From the NCBI GenBank assembly GCA_965662545.1, contig CBFIHZ010000007.1:1-64000 (forward strand): a DNA stretch of 64,000 bases, written 5' to 3'. Every line of letters starts with the position of its first letter. The stretch's first letter is position 1. The notes under the pieces were generated by a model. That model saw only the letters and a program-made list of their open reading frames with translations. It ran no database searches and had not been told where the DNA came from. This stretch comes from CPC320 sp002684375. Its GTDB lineage: Bacteria; Pseudomonadota; Alphaproteobacteria; Rhodobacterales; Rhodobacteraceae. Below are positions 17,817-26,409 of the stretch, piece after piece. The position numbers and the translations under genes were made by a program.

Positions 17817-17844
17817 AAAAAGGAAGGGCCGATCTGGCCCTTCC
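17817..17844 (-). terminator. Stem-loop with T-run between binding-protein and permease genes
   Basis: On the minus strand GGAAGGGCC-AGATC-GGCCCTTCC (nine perfect pairs) is followed by TTTTT. It has full intrinsic-terminator form but sits inside an operon, so partial termination (attenuation of the permease genes) or 3'-end protection of the binding-protein mRNA is likely. Confidence 0.8.
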
Positions 17845-17857
17845 CAATTGTTGCGGC

Positions 17858-18964
17858 TTACTTAGCCAGCCATGCCTGGAACTTGGCATCCAGATCATCG
17901 CGGTAATCAGCCCAGAAGCTGTAGTTCATGAGGAACGCACGAGACAGGTTTTCTGGCGATGTTGGCATGTGTGGCCCCATATCGATGCCCAAATCAGCAT
18001 GTTTACCGACCAATGGTGCAGATGATTTACGCGCTGGGCCATAGCTAATCCACTTCGCCTGATCAGCCAAACGAGTGGTATCGGTAGCAAACATGATATA
18101 GTCAAGCGCGCGCGCCTGACGCTCAGGGCTCAGTCCAGTTGGAATGATCCAACCATCCAGATCCATAACCTGACCATCCCAAATCATTGCAACTGGCTGC
18201 TTTTGCTCTTCGATCAACGAAAAAAGACGGCCATTATAAGTGGCGCCCATGATTACTTCGCCATCCGCCAAAAGCTGTGGCGTATCAGAGCCTGAGGAAA
18301 CCCAGATCACATCATCTTTGATGGTGTCCAGCTTGGCAAGGGCCTGATTTTGACCTGCTTCTGTTTCCAGCGTGTCATAGATGTCTGCTTTTGCAACACC
18401 ATCGCAAAGCAATGCCCATTCCATTGTGTTAATCGGCACGCTGAATAGCGACCGCTTGCCAGGATAGGCGGCTGTGTCAAATACGGCGCAGACGCTGGTT
18501 GGTGCGGTGTCACCGACGAGGTCGGTACGGTAACCAAACGTTGTCGAATAAACAATTTGTGGAATGAAGCAATCAGACACCAGCATATCGCCAAAATCTT
18601 CTGCTGCAGATACATCGTTTGGCGCTCGCGCCAACATGGTGTCTGGATCGATTTCCATCGCCAAACCTTCATCACACAATTGCATGGCCGGGCCTGCTTC
18701 TACGTCTACCACATCCCAAGTTATATTGCCCGCTTCGTTCATTGCCCGCAATTTTGCAACAGCAGTGCTAGAGCTGTCATCATTCAGTATGGTCACTCCA
18801 GTGATTGCCGAATAGGGCTCATGATAGGCTTTCAATTGCGACTTAGAATAGGCTCCACCCCAAGACACAATAGTCATTTCATTAGCTAAATGACCACCTG
18901 CAATCGCAGCACCTGCAGCCATTGAAAGCGCCGCTGTCGCGGCAACCGTTTTTGTGAAATTCAT
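17858..18964 (-). CDS. ABC transporter substrate-binding protein, polyamine/PotD family
   Basis: A 368-residue periplasmic binding protein with a clear signal peptide (MNFTKTVAATAALSMAAGAA, cleavage near AIAGG). The mature N-terminus MTIVSWGGAYSKSQLKAY matches the SBP_bac_8/PotD family, which binds spermidine, putrescine or related cationic or amine solutes. It includes the pattern WVSSGSDTPQLLADGEVIMG typical of this group. The start at 18964 has GGGAGA upstream and places the signal peptide at the N-terminus; an in-frame extension to 19078 would bury it. It is the second gene of the transport operon, after the ATPase. The actual ligand cannot be read from sequence. Confidence 0.9.
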   Translation of the reverse strand: MNFTKTVAATAALSMAAGAAIAGGHLANEMTIVSWGGAYSKSQLKAYHEPYSAITGVTILNDDSSSTAVAKLRAMNEAGNITWDVVDVEAGPAMQLCDEGLAMEIDPDTMLARAPNDVSAAEDFGDMLVSDCFIPQIVYSTTFGYRTDLVGDTAPTSVCAVFDTAAYPGKRSLFSVPINTMEWALLCDGVAKADIYDTLETEAGQNQALAKLDTIKDDVIWVSSGSDTPQLLADGEVIMGATYNGRLFSLIEEQKQPVAMIWDGQVMDLDGWIIPTGLSPERQARALDYIMFATDTTRLADQAKWISYGPARKSSAPLVGKHADLGIDMGPHMPTSPENLSRAFLMNYSFWADYRDDLDAKFQAWLAK

Positions 18965-19074
18965 TGCATTCTCCCATGCAGCCCGTTTTTGGAGAAGAGT
19001 GTCCGCGTTACGGGCAAAACAACGGATACATCTTAAGCCACGTTCCGGACGGAACGCGCTATCTCTTTCGCCAC

Positions 19075-20169
19075 TCATGCGTCAAGCGCGCGGCAATCTG
19101 ACGGCAGCCAGCCAATCTCGATCTGGGCACCGGGTTCCAATCGCACCTGATCGGGCGCGTTGCGGGTCTTGACGATAAACTCATCATTACCGGCCACGCG
19201 CAATCGGGTTCGGAAAATGTCACCCATATAGATAAATTCCAGTACTTCTGCGGTCAGCGTATGCGCCCCATCTTGCAGGCGGTCCTTATTAAACTCAACC
19301 CGTTCAGGCCGGATAGATACCCGCGTCCGTTCACCAGCCTTACTGACGTTGACCGGGTTGCAATCGATCAACTTGCCATCGTCAAGTTGGACCAATGCCA
19401 CGCCGTTCGCAATTTTTTTCACCACACCTTCAAGGGTATTGTTCTCGCCAATAAACTGCGCAACGAAACTATTTTGCGGCGATTCGTATAATTCAGCCGG
19501 TGGCGCCAGTTGCTGAATCCGGCCATCATCGAACACCGCAACCCGGTCAGACATGGTCAGCGCCTCGGTCTGGTCATGGGTCACATAAACCACCGTGATG
19601 CCCAGATTATCGGCAATGCGCTTGATCTCAAATTGCATATGCTCGCGCAGTTGCTTGTCCAGCGCACCCAGCGGCTCATCCATCAACACCAATTCGGCCT
19701 CGAACACCAAGGCCCGCGCCAGCGCCACACGCTGCTGTTGCCCGCCTGACAATTGTGCCGGTCTCCGACCACCAAACGCGCCCATCTGCACCATTTCTAA
19801 CGCCCGCTTGACCTTGGCCTCGCGTTCGGCTTTCGGTATTTTACGCACCTCAAGCGGAAACGCCAAGTTCTCAGCCACCGTCATATGGGGAAACAGCGCA
19901 TAGTTCTGAAACACCATCCCGATCCCGCGCTTATGTGGCGGAATATTATTAATAGATATCCCGTCGAGCATGATGTCTCCGTGAGTTGCTGTCTCAAAAC
20001 CAGCTAACATCATCAAACAGGTGGTCTTGCCCGACCCCGACGGACCCAACATTGTCAGAAATTCACCCCTTGGCATAGCCAAATTAAGATCTTTCACGAC
20101 AAGGGAAATGCCGTCGTAACTTTTCTGCACACGCTCAAACTGAACGAAAGCGTCGGTCGCGGTCTTCAT
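19075..20169 (-). CDS. Polyamine-type ABC transporter ATP-binding protein (PotA-like)
   Basis: A 364-residue ATPase. Walker A is GPSGSGKTT, the signature motif is QLSGGQQQRVALARAL, Walker B is ELVLMDEPLGALD, and the H-loop is YVTHDQTEALTMSD. The C-terminal TOBE domain (about residues 270-360) is typical of PotA-type importers. The start is uncertain: ATG at 20169 matches the family length, while ATG at 20199 would add ten residues. It heads an operon with the binding protein and two permeases on the minus strand and is divergent from the M24 peptidase-like gene at 20508, so the transporter may import that enzyme's substrate. Confidence 0.92.
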   Translation of the reverse strand: MKTATDAFVQFERVQKSYDGISLVVKDLNLAMPRGEFLTMLGPSGSGKTTCLMMLAGFETATHGDIMLDGISINNIPPHKRGIGMVFQNYALFPHMTVAENLAFPLEVRKIPKAEREAKVKRALEMVQMGAFGGRRPAQLSGGQQQRVALARALVFEAELVLMDEPLGALDKQLREHMQFEIKRIADNLGITVVYVTHDQTEALTMSDRVAVFDDGRIQQLAPPAELYESPQNSFVAQFIGENNTLEGVVKKIANGVALVQLDDGKLIDCNPVNVSKAGERTRVSIRPERVEFNKDRLQDGAHTLTAEVLEFIYMGDIFRTRLRVAGNDEFIVKTRNAPDQVRLEPGAQIEIGWLPSDCRALDA

Positions 20170-20507
20170 GTTTGCCAATAACTGGCTCCCCATTTTCATA
20201 CTTCGGCCTGACTTCAGTCAGTTGGAGTGCTTCCTAGACGGGAAGCCCGAACATTTGCAATGTTTTTTAACGTCTTCTGCCCTCTTAGACGGATATTTGA
20301 GCATATTTTTTGACCACAAGCGAATTGTTAGCGCAAACGGCGTCACCCCGGCTCCGAGAAAGCTTTTAGCAGTTTAACCATACAAGCAGTGCAACGCACA
20401 TCAACAAATATTTTAGGTCCGAAAGACACCGGATTGTTACTTTAAAAAGACCTGTACCAGTAAATCCACAGAGTTTACTGCAAAGGTATCCCGTTAGGAA
20501 CCATCAG
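20170..20507. other. Divergent promoter region of transporter and M24 gene
   Basis: About 340 bases between the divergent transport operon and the doeA-like gene. It is AT-rich and must hold both promoters. I found no convincing paired -35/-10, and the TGATCA site seen around the GntR gene is absent here, so this pair may be controlled separately. Confidence 0.5.
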
Positions 20508-21701
20508 ATGATTCGTAAAAACCTACCTTTTGGGCCCTTAGAATACCAACGCCGGCTGTCCAAAACACGGCACGCCATGCAGGCCGCCGATTTGGACATG
20601 CTGTTTATCACCGACCCGTCGAATATGGCTTGGCTCACCGGCTATGACGGCTGGTCGTTTTATGTCCACCAAGGGGTGATAATACCTGCGGATTCCGACC
20701 CTGTCTGGTGGGGCCGGTCACAAGATGCCAACGGGGCGTTGCGCACGGTATGGATGTCGGATGACCGCATACACGGCTATGCGGACTATTTTGTACAGTC
20801 CAATGAACGCCATCCAATGCAGGATCTGGCCAGGTGGTTACAAGAATATCGTGCGGGTGCCAAACGAATCGGGGTTGAACTGGATAACTATTATTATTCT
20901 GCCAAGGCCCATCAGGTATTATGTGAAACTCTGGCCAAAATTTCGCCCGGCGTCACACTTCAGGATGCAACCGCCTTAGTCAATTGGCAGCGCTGCATTA
21001 AATCAAATGAGGAAATCACCTTTATGCGCAAGGCAGCGCGGATATCAGAAAAAATCATTGATGGCCTGTTTGCGCGTGTCGAACCGGGGATTGCCAAAAA
21101 TGACATCGTAGCTGAGGTTTACGGCGACGCGCTACGCGGCTTTGAAGACATCTGGGGCGATTATCCTGCGATTGTGCCACTGCTGCCGTCCGGCAGTGAT
21201 GCCGCCGCACCGCATCTGACATGGGATGGGCGGGCTTTCAAAACTGGCGAGGCAACGTTTTTCGAGATTTCGGGTTGTTACCGCCGCTATCACGCACCGT
21301 TTTGCCGGACCATTTTTTTAGGCACACCCCCGGATGATTTGCGACGCGCAGAAGCCGCCCTGACAGAGGGCCTTGAGGCCGGCCTTGACGCGGCACGCGC
21401 CGGAAACCGCGCCTGTGATATCGCCGAAGCGCTGGCCCGACCGCTGGAGCGCGCCGGTATCGAACGCGCGGCCCGCGCTGGCTATCCGATCGGGTTGAGC
21501 TATCCCCCCGATTGGGGCGAGCGCACCATCAGTATCCGAACTGAGGACAAGAGCATTCTGCACCCCGGTATGACTTTTCATTTCATGCCCGGCCTGTGGA
21601 TGGCAAACTGGGGCCTAGAAATCACCGAATCGATTCTTATCCGCGAAGACGGTGCCGCAGAAACCCTATGTAACCGACCACGAGAGCTTATGATCAAATG
21701 A
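20508..21701 (+). CDS. M24-family protein, ectoine hydrolase (DoeA/EutD)-like
   Basis: A 397-residue creatinase/aminopeptidase-fold protein that strongly resembles DoeA, which opens the ectoine ring to N-acetyl-diaminobutyrate. Matching segments include MAWLTGYDGWSFYVHQGV, GVELDNYYYSAKAH, LVNWQRCIKSNEEI, DYPAIVPLLPSGSDA and the C-terminal GLSYPPDWGERT and HFMPGLWMANWGLEITES. Where metallopeptidases have two metal-binding Asp residues, this protein has EISGCYRRYHAPFCRT, so it is creatinase-like rather than a true metallopeptidase. Its stop overlaps the next gene by four bases (ATGA). Canonical partners DoeB and DoeC are not visible, so ectoine as substrate is an inference; a related cyclic amidine or amide is possible. 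Confidence 0.75.
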   Translation: MIRKNLPFGPLEYQRRLSKTRHAMQAADLDMLFITDPSNMAWLTGYDGWSFYVHQGVIIPADSDPVWWGRSQDANGALRTVWMSDDRIHGYADYFVQSNERHPMQDLARWLQEYRAGAKRIGVELDNYYYSAKAHQVLCETLAKISPGVTLQDATALVNWQRCIKSNEEITFMRKAARISEKIIDGLFARVEPGIAKNDIVAEVYGDALRGFEDIWGDYPAIVPLLPSGSDAAAPHLTWDGRAFKTGEATFFEISGCYRRYHAPFCRTIFLGTPPDDLRRAEAALTEGLEAGLDAARAGNRACDIAEALARPLERAGIERAARAGYPIGLSYPPDWGERTISIRTEDKSILHPGMTFHFMPGLWMANWGLEITESILIREDGAAETLCNRPRELMIK

Positions 21702-22864
21702 CCACACTTACAGCCACCACCGATATCCTTGCAGATTTGATCAGCTTTCCAACCGTTTCGCCCGACAGTAATCTGGATATGATTAATTATATTGCCGAGT
21801 ATCTGCACGGCTTGGGTGCGCGGGTCGACCTGTTTCCTGACCCCACCGGTGCAAAGGCCAATCTGTTTGCCACGCTTGGTCCTGATATAGACGGCGGAAT
21901 CATGCTATCGGGGCATTCCGATGTGGTGCCGGTAACCGACCAGACCTGGTCCAGCGACCCATTTAAAATGCAGGCCCGCGACGGGCGGCTCTATGGTCGC
22001 GGCACGTGTGATATGAAAGGCTTTATCGCGGCAACTCTGGCAATGGCTCCATTTTATGCCAGTCAAAAACTGCAGAAGCCGGTACATTTTGCCTTTACTC
22101 ATGATGAGGAAAGCGGCTGTTTTGGTGCACTGGCACTGGTGCGCGAATTGAAAAAGCGCCAGATCAAACCCGCGATTGCGATTATTGGTGAACCAACCGA
22201 GATGCGCATTATCGAAGGTCATAAGGGATCCTGTGAATACACCACCCGTTTCACCGGCCTTGAAGGACATGGTTCGGCACCCGATCTGGGCGTCAACGCC
22301 GCCGAATATGCGGTGCGTTTTGTCGCGCGGCTTATGGAACTACGCGAACACCTTAAAAATCGTGCGCCAACAGACAGCCGGTTTGAGCCACCTTGGACCA
22401 CGCTCAGTGTCGGCCGCATTAGCGGCGGTGTGGCCCATAACGTCATCGTTGGCAAAGCCGAAGTCGATTGGGAAATGCGCCCCGTTCAGGCCGCTGATCT
22501 GGCCTTTGTCAATGACAATATGCAGCAGTATATCCACGAAACGCTGATACCGGCCATGCGACAGGTATACCCCGCAGCCGACATCAGCACCGAGATCATT
22601 GCCGAAATCTGCGGGCTTGACCCGATGCCCGAGAATGCCGCCCGCCAGTTGGTATCCGAACTGACCGGTGCCAATAGCGCTGACTTGGTGGCCTTTGGCA
22701 CTGAGGCGGGTTTATTTCAGGGTTTGGGCCTATCGGCGGTGGTCTGTGGGCCGGGCAGCATTGCCCAGGCCCATAAGCCGGACGAGTATGTCGCGCTTGA
22801 TCAATTGAGCGCCTGCCTCGAGATGCTGACGGGATTGGGCAGAAAGTTGCACGGTGCAGCCTGA
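21698..22864 (+). CDS. M20-family deacetylase, acetylornithine deacetylase (ArgE)-like
   Basis: A 388-residue zinc hydrolase of the M20 family that would remove the N-acetyl group from an amino acid such as N-acetylornithine. Metal-site segments are all present: LSGHSDVVPV (His and catalytic Asp), GRGTCDMKG (bridging Asp), HDEESGCFGA (Glu-Glu), GEPT, and the C-terminal AHKPDEYV (His). The dimerisation domain includes GHGSAPDLGVNAAEYA. It is translationally coupled to the doeA-like gene, so it may act on that enzyme's product; N-acetyl-diaminobutyrate is chemically close to N-acetylornithine. A role in arginine synthesis is less likely because of this context. Confidence 0.88.
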   Translation: MTTLTATTDILADLISFPTVSPDSNLDMINYIAEYLHGLGARVDLFPDPTGAKANLFATLGPDIDGGIMLSGHSDVVPVTDQTWSSDPFKMQARDGRLYGRGTCDMKGFIAATLAMAPFYASQKLQKPVHFAFTHDEESGCFGALALVRELKKRQIKPAIAIIGEPTEMRIIEGHKGSCEYTTRFTGLEGHGSAPDLGVNAAEYAVRFVARLMELREHLKNRAPTDSRFEPPWTTLSVGRISGGVAHNVIVGKAEVDWEMRPVQAADLAFVNDNMQQYIHETLIPAMRQVYPAADISTEIIAEICGLDPMPENAARQLVSELTGANSADLVAFGTEAGLFQGLGLSAVVCGPGSIAQAHKPDEYVALDQLSACLEMLTGLGRKLHGAA

Positions 22865-22912
22865 GCCCCGACAGAAAACGGAGGCGTGAGCCTGAATTGC
22901 CGTACACTCACT

Positions 22913-24319
22913 TCACGGATGGGCGTCAGCAACCTTTAGCATGCCTTGGTCCTTGGCCTGTGCATAGGTCGCATCCAATGCTTTGGTGGCACGGGATATC
23001 AGTTGGTCAATTTCGCCTTTTGAAATCACCAAAGGCGGTGAGATGATCATGCGATCATACACGTGGCGCATCACCAAATTGTTGGCGAAACAATGTTCAC
23101 GGCACATATACCCGATGGTGCCGGGATCGGCGGCGAATCTCGCACGGCTTTCTTTGTGCGGGGTCAAAGCCAGTGATCCCATCATGCCGATGACGCTTGC
23201 CTCACCCACCAGCGGGTGGTCGGCCAGCCCGCGCCATTTGTTGGCCAGATAGGGCGCCGCCTCAGTCCGTACATTATCAACGATATGCTCTTCTTGCAGA
23301 ATTCGCAGGTTCTCCAGCGCCACGGCTGCGGCAACCGGATGGCTGGAATAGGTATAGCCGTGATTAAACTCACCCTGCCCAATTACATGCGCCACCGCGT
23401 CAGAAACGATCGACCCTCCAATTGGTTGATACCCTGACGACAGACCCTTGGCGATGGTCATGATGTCGGGACGGATGTTCAACGTCTGGCTGCCGAACCA
23501 ATTGCCGGTGCGGCCAAACCCACAGATCACCTCGTCGGCAATCAGCAAAATATCATACTGATCACAAATCCGCTGAATCTCGGGCCAATAGCTGTCAGGG
23601 GGCACAATGACGCCCCCAGCGCCCTGAATAGGTTCGGCAATAAACGCGGCAACGCGGTGTTCGCCCAAATCATGGATCGCCTGCTCTAATTCTTGCGCCC
23701 GGGCCAGACCAAAGGCCTCTGGGCTCACATCACCGCCCTCGGCCCACCAATTGGGTTGATTGATGTGATGAATATTTGGCACTGGCAGGCCACCTTGTTC
23801 ATGCATCGGCAACATACCCCCCAAGGACGCCCCGCCAAGGGTCGACCCGTGATAGGCGTTTTTGCGACTAATAATAATATTTTTATCTGGCGCGCCCTGC
23901 ATCGCCCAATAATGCCGTACCATGCGGATGTTGGTGTCATTCGCTTCAGACCCGGAACTTGCATAGAACACATGGTTCAGATCGCCCGGAGCAAGCTCGG
24001 CCAATTTGGCCGAAAGCGCGATAACCGGCACGTGGGTGGTTTGGAAAAAAGTGTTATAATAGGGTAGTTCGCGCATCTGGCGCGCCGCAACATCGGCCAA
24101 CTCACCGCGGCCATACCCGATATTGACGCACCAAAGCCCTGCCATCGCATCCAGAAACCTGTTGCCGTCACTGTCTGTGAGATACACACCTTCGGCGGAT
24201 TTGATCACTCGCGCACCCTTCTCGGCCAGTTCTGCCTGGGCACTGAAAGGGTGCATGTGATGGGCCGCGTTTAGCGCCTGCAACTCAGCGGTAGGCATGT
24301 GATTCGTCATCAAATTCAT
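22913..24319 (-). CDS. Class III PLP aminotransferase (putrescine/diaminobutyrate type)
   Basis: A 468-residue fold-type I, class III aminotransferase. Features are MAGLWCVNIGYGRGEL, the PLP phosphate-binding YASSGSEANDTNIRMVR, LLIADEVICGFGRTGNWFG (Asp contacts the pyridine N) and IMTIAKGLSSGYQPIGG with the PLP lysine. It resembles SpuC-type putrescine:pyruvate aminotransferases and DoeD-type diaminobutyrate transaminases; sequence by eye does not separate them. It lies 102 bases downstream of the GntR gene on the same strand, with its own TGATCA site in the gap, and converges with the M20 gene. Either polyamine breakdown or ectoine-derived diaminobutyrate catabolism would fit. Confidence 0.88.
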   Translation of the reverse strand: MNLMTNHMPTAELQALNAAHHMHPFSAQAELAEKGARVIKSAEGVYLTDSDGNRFLDAMAGLWCVNIGYGRGELADVAARQMRELPYYNTFFQTTHVPVIALSAKLAELAPGDLNHVFYASSGSEANDTNIRMVRHYWAMQGAPDKNIIISRKNAYHGSTLGGASLGGMLPMHEQGGLPVPNIHHINQPNWWAEGGDVSPEAFGLARAQELEQAIHDLGEHRVAAFIAEPIQGAGGVIVPPDSYWPEIQRICDQYDILLIADEVICGFGRTGNWFGSQTLNIRPDIMTIAKGLSSGYQPIGGSIVSDAVAHVIGQGEFNHGYTYSSHPVAAAVALENLRILQEEHIVDNVRTEAAPYLANKWRGLADHPLVGEASVIGMMGSLALTPHKESRARFAADPGTIGYMCREHCFANNLVMRHVYDRMIISPPLVISKGEIDQLISRATKALDATYAQAKDQGMLKVADAHP

Positions 24320-24381
24320 TTAAGAGCCTTTCAAGAGAGCAAATTCCGGCCAAGCCACAATGCAAATGCCGATACCCCTAA

Positions 24382-24397
24382 AATATGATCAAATTAT
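24382..24397. promoter_or_regulatory. TGATCA-centred site upstream of the aminotransferase gene
   Basis: AATATGATCAAATTAT, with TGATCA at 24386-24391, lies between the GntR stop codon and the aminotransferase ATG. It matches, with one flanking mismatch, the palindrome at 25193-25204 in front of potF. FadR-subfamily GntR proteins commonly bind such short palindromes. Regulation by the adjacent GntR protein is inferred. Confidence 0.5.
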
Positions 24398-24421
24398 AAA
24401 ATGTCAATCGAATCACCCACC

Positions 24422-25087
24422 TTAATCCGAGACATCAAAGGTTCGGCGCACCTGTTCCATCCCCTGCAGAACATCAGCACGGATCGCAGCTGCCGCCCGC
24501 TCTGCATCACCTTCCGCCATTGCAGCCAACACCTCTTTATGCTCATCAACCAGATTTTGTGTGCCAACCCGACCACAGACAACCCGCAGAGACGGACCGA
24601 ACTGCAGCCACATTCGCAGCGCCACCGAGCGCAGAATTGGTGCATCAGCAATGTCGTACAACATCGTGTGGAAGCGATAATTATGCTGTAAGTACCCCGG
24701 AATATTCCCCGCAACAATGGCCCTATCCAAAGCCTCATCTTCCGCTGTTAGAGCAGCCATATTCGCCTTAGTAATATTAGATGTCGCCATAAAAACAAGC
24801 TTTGGATCGATCGCTTGCCGAGCAAATATCAACTCGTCGACATTGGCACGGGTCAGCCGCGGCACGCTGATCCGCCGGTTGCCCTGTGCTTCCAAAGCCC
24901 CCTCGGCAATCAAGCGCCGCAACGCTTCCCGAACAGGGGTCATGCCTGCGGATAAATGCTGTATCAATCCCTGAATGGTTACTGCTTGCCCAGGCAGCAG
25001 TTCCCCGAACAAAACCATATCGCGCAATTGTCGATAGACAAGTTCGTGCGTCGGCAAACCAGCACCATTTTTTTGCGGCTTTATCAT
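24422..25087 (-). CDS. GntR-family transcriptional regulator (FadR/FCD type)
   Basis: A 221-residue regulator with an N-terminal winged helix-turn-helix (HELVYRQLRDMVLFGELLPG, then MTPVREALRRLIAEGALE at about residues 50-67) and a C-terminal all-helical FCD effector domain. The FCD metal or ligand region is visible in NYRFHTMLYDIADAP and DEHKEVLAAMAEGD, with the expected Asp/His residues. It lies between the aminotransferase gene downstream and the divergent potF operon, so it is the natural local regulator, with the effector likely being the transported or catabolised amine. No evidence distinguishes activation from repression. Confidence 0.9.
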   Translation of the reverse strand: MIKPQKNGAGLPTHELVYRQLRDMVLFGELLPGQAVTIQGLIQHLSAGMTPVREALRRLIAEGALEAQGNRRISVPRLTRANVDELIFARQAIDPKLVFMATSNITKANMAALTAEDEALDRAIVAGNIPGYLQHNYRFHTMLYDIADAPILRSVALRMWLQFGPSLRVVCGRVGTQNLVDEHKEVLAAMAEGDAERAAAAIRADVLQGMEQVRRTFDVSD

Positions 25088-25120
25088 CGCCCTGTCCCTG
25101 CCCTCAGATTTGCATTATTT

Positions 25121-25128
25121 ATGATCAT
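25121..25128. promoter_or_regulatory. ATGATCAT palindrome in the gntR-potF gap
   Basis: A perfect eight-base palindrome with the same TGATCA core, 34 bases upstream of the GntR start codon, well placed for autoregulation. Short and therefore weaker evidence by itself than the potF-proximal site. Confidence 0.4.
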
Positions 25129-25192
25129 CTATCATACCACTTGCTAGTTCCACCACCGCATGAAAACATTATTTCTTGCTATTCAGCACAAC

Positions 25193-25204
25193 ATTTGATC
25201 AAAT
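25193..25204. promoter_or_regulatory. ATTTGATCAAAT palindrome upstream of potF
   Basis: A perfect 12-base palindrome 48 bases upstream of the potF ATG. The core TGATCA recurs at 25122-25127 and 24386-24391, all beside the GntR gene, which makes it the best candidate operator in the cluster. Confidence 0.55.
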
Positions 25205-25251
25205 ATTGCATATGGCTCATTAAATGCCGCAAGATCCAACAGGAGACAGAT

Positions 25252-26337
25252 ATGAAACATCGCCTAATTTCCGCAACCGCCACACTCGCCTTGCTGGCCG
25301 GATCTGCGCTCGCCGAAGACGTTCGGGTCTATAACTGGTCTGACTATATCGATGAGGCTCTACTGACAAAATTCACAGCTGATACCGGGTTGAATCTGAT
25401 TTATGATGTGTTTGACAGTAACGAACTGCTTGAAACAAAAATGCTTGCGGGCGGCTCGGGGTATGACGTGGTTGTGCCGTCAGGCACTTTCCTGCAGCGC
25501 CAGATCAGCGCCGGCGCGTTCCAGAAACTGGATGTGGCAAAACTGCCCAATATCGCCAACATGTGGGATGTGGTGACAGAACGCACCGAGCAATACGATC
25601 CCGACAACGCCTATTCGATCAACTATATGTGGGGCACTACCGGCATTGGCGTGAATGTGGGAAAAGTCACCGAACTTTTGGGGGAGGATGCGCCAATTAC
25701 ATCGCTTGATCTCGTATTCAAGGCGGAAAATATGGCAAAACTGGCCGAATGTGGCGTACATTTTCTTGACGCTCCGACCGAAATGATCCCGATGGCGTTA
25801 CAGTATCTTGGTGAAAATCCAGACAGCCATGACCCGGAAGTTCTTGCCAAGGCCGAGGATGTATTTATGGCCATCCGGCCACATATTCAAAAATTTCACA
25901 GCTCGGAATATATCAATGCGTTGGCCAATGGAGATATCTGCGTCGCCGTGGGTTGGTCGGGCGATATTTTACAATCGCGGGATCGCGCCGATGAGGCCGA
26001 AAACGGCGTAGAGGTCGCCTATAATGCCGCCACAGAAGGTGCGCAGATGTGGTTTGACCAAATGGCTATCCCGACAGATGCGCCAAACCCAGATGGTGCA
26101 CATGTATTTTTGAACTTCATCATGGACGCACAGAATATGGCCGATGCGTCGAACTATGTGTATTATGCCAATGGCAATGCCGCATCACAGCCGCTGCTTG
26201 AGGAAGATGTGATTGGCGATCCGGCGATCTATCCCGATGCGGCAACGCTTGAAAACTTATTCACCACACGCCCTTACAGCCCGAAAATACAGCGGATCGT
26301 GACCCGCATGTGGACAAAAATCAAATCTGGTGTGTAA
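25252..26337 (+). CDS. potF: Putrescine-type ABC transporter substrate-binding protein
   Basis: A 361-residue periplasmic protein with a signal peptide (MKHRLISATATLALLAGSALA, cut before EDVRVYNWSDYID). The mature N-terminus VYNWSDYID is characteristic of PotF/PotD proteins, and GGSGYDVVVPSGTFLQRQI and AVGWSGDILQSRDRA with an acidic patch fit putrescine-binding members. AGGAG lies upstream of the ATG. It is the first gene of potF-potG-potH-potI-puuB and is divergent from the GntR gene. A stem-loop follows its stop codon. Linkage to a PuuB-like oxidase makes putrescine the most likely ligand. Confidence 0.9.
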   Translation: MKHRLISATATLALLAGSALAEDVRVYNWSDYIDEALLTKFTADTGLNLIYDVFDSNELLETKMLAGGSGYDVVVPSGTFLQRQISAGAFQKLDVAKLPNIANMWDVVTERTEQYDPDNAYSINYMWGTTGIGVNVGKVTELLGEDAPITSLDLVFKAENMAKLAECGVHFLDAPTEMIPMALQYLGENPDSHDPEVLAKAEDVFMAIRPHIQKFHSSEYINALANGDICVAVGWSGDILQSRDRADEAENGVEVAYNAATEGAQMWFDQMAIPTDAPNPDGAHVFLNFIMDAQNMADASNYVYYANGNAASQPLLEEDVIGDPAIYPDAATLENLFTTRPYSPKIQRIVTRMWTKIKSGV

Positions 26338-26361
26338 CCGATCTGAGGACATCTGAATAAG

Positions 26362-26386
26362 GGTCTGCGCCCAGACGGCGCGGACC
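26362..26386 (+). terminator. Stem-loop between potF and potG, attenuator-like
   Basis: GGTCTGCGCC-CAGAC-GGCGCGGACC forms ten pairs (one G-U), followed by TATTTGT, a weak T-run. It is probably not a full stop because potG lies only 24 bases on, but it could stabilise the potF message or thin out downstream transcription. Confidence 0.55.
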
Positions 26387-26409
26387 TATTTGTAAAATGG
26401 ATATTTTAA

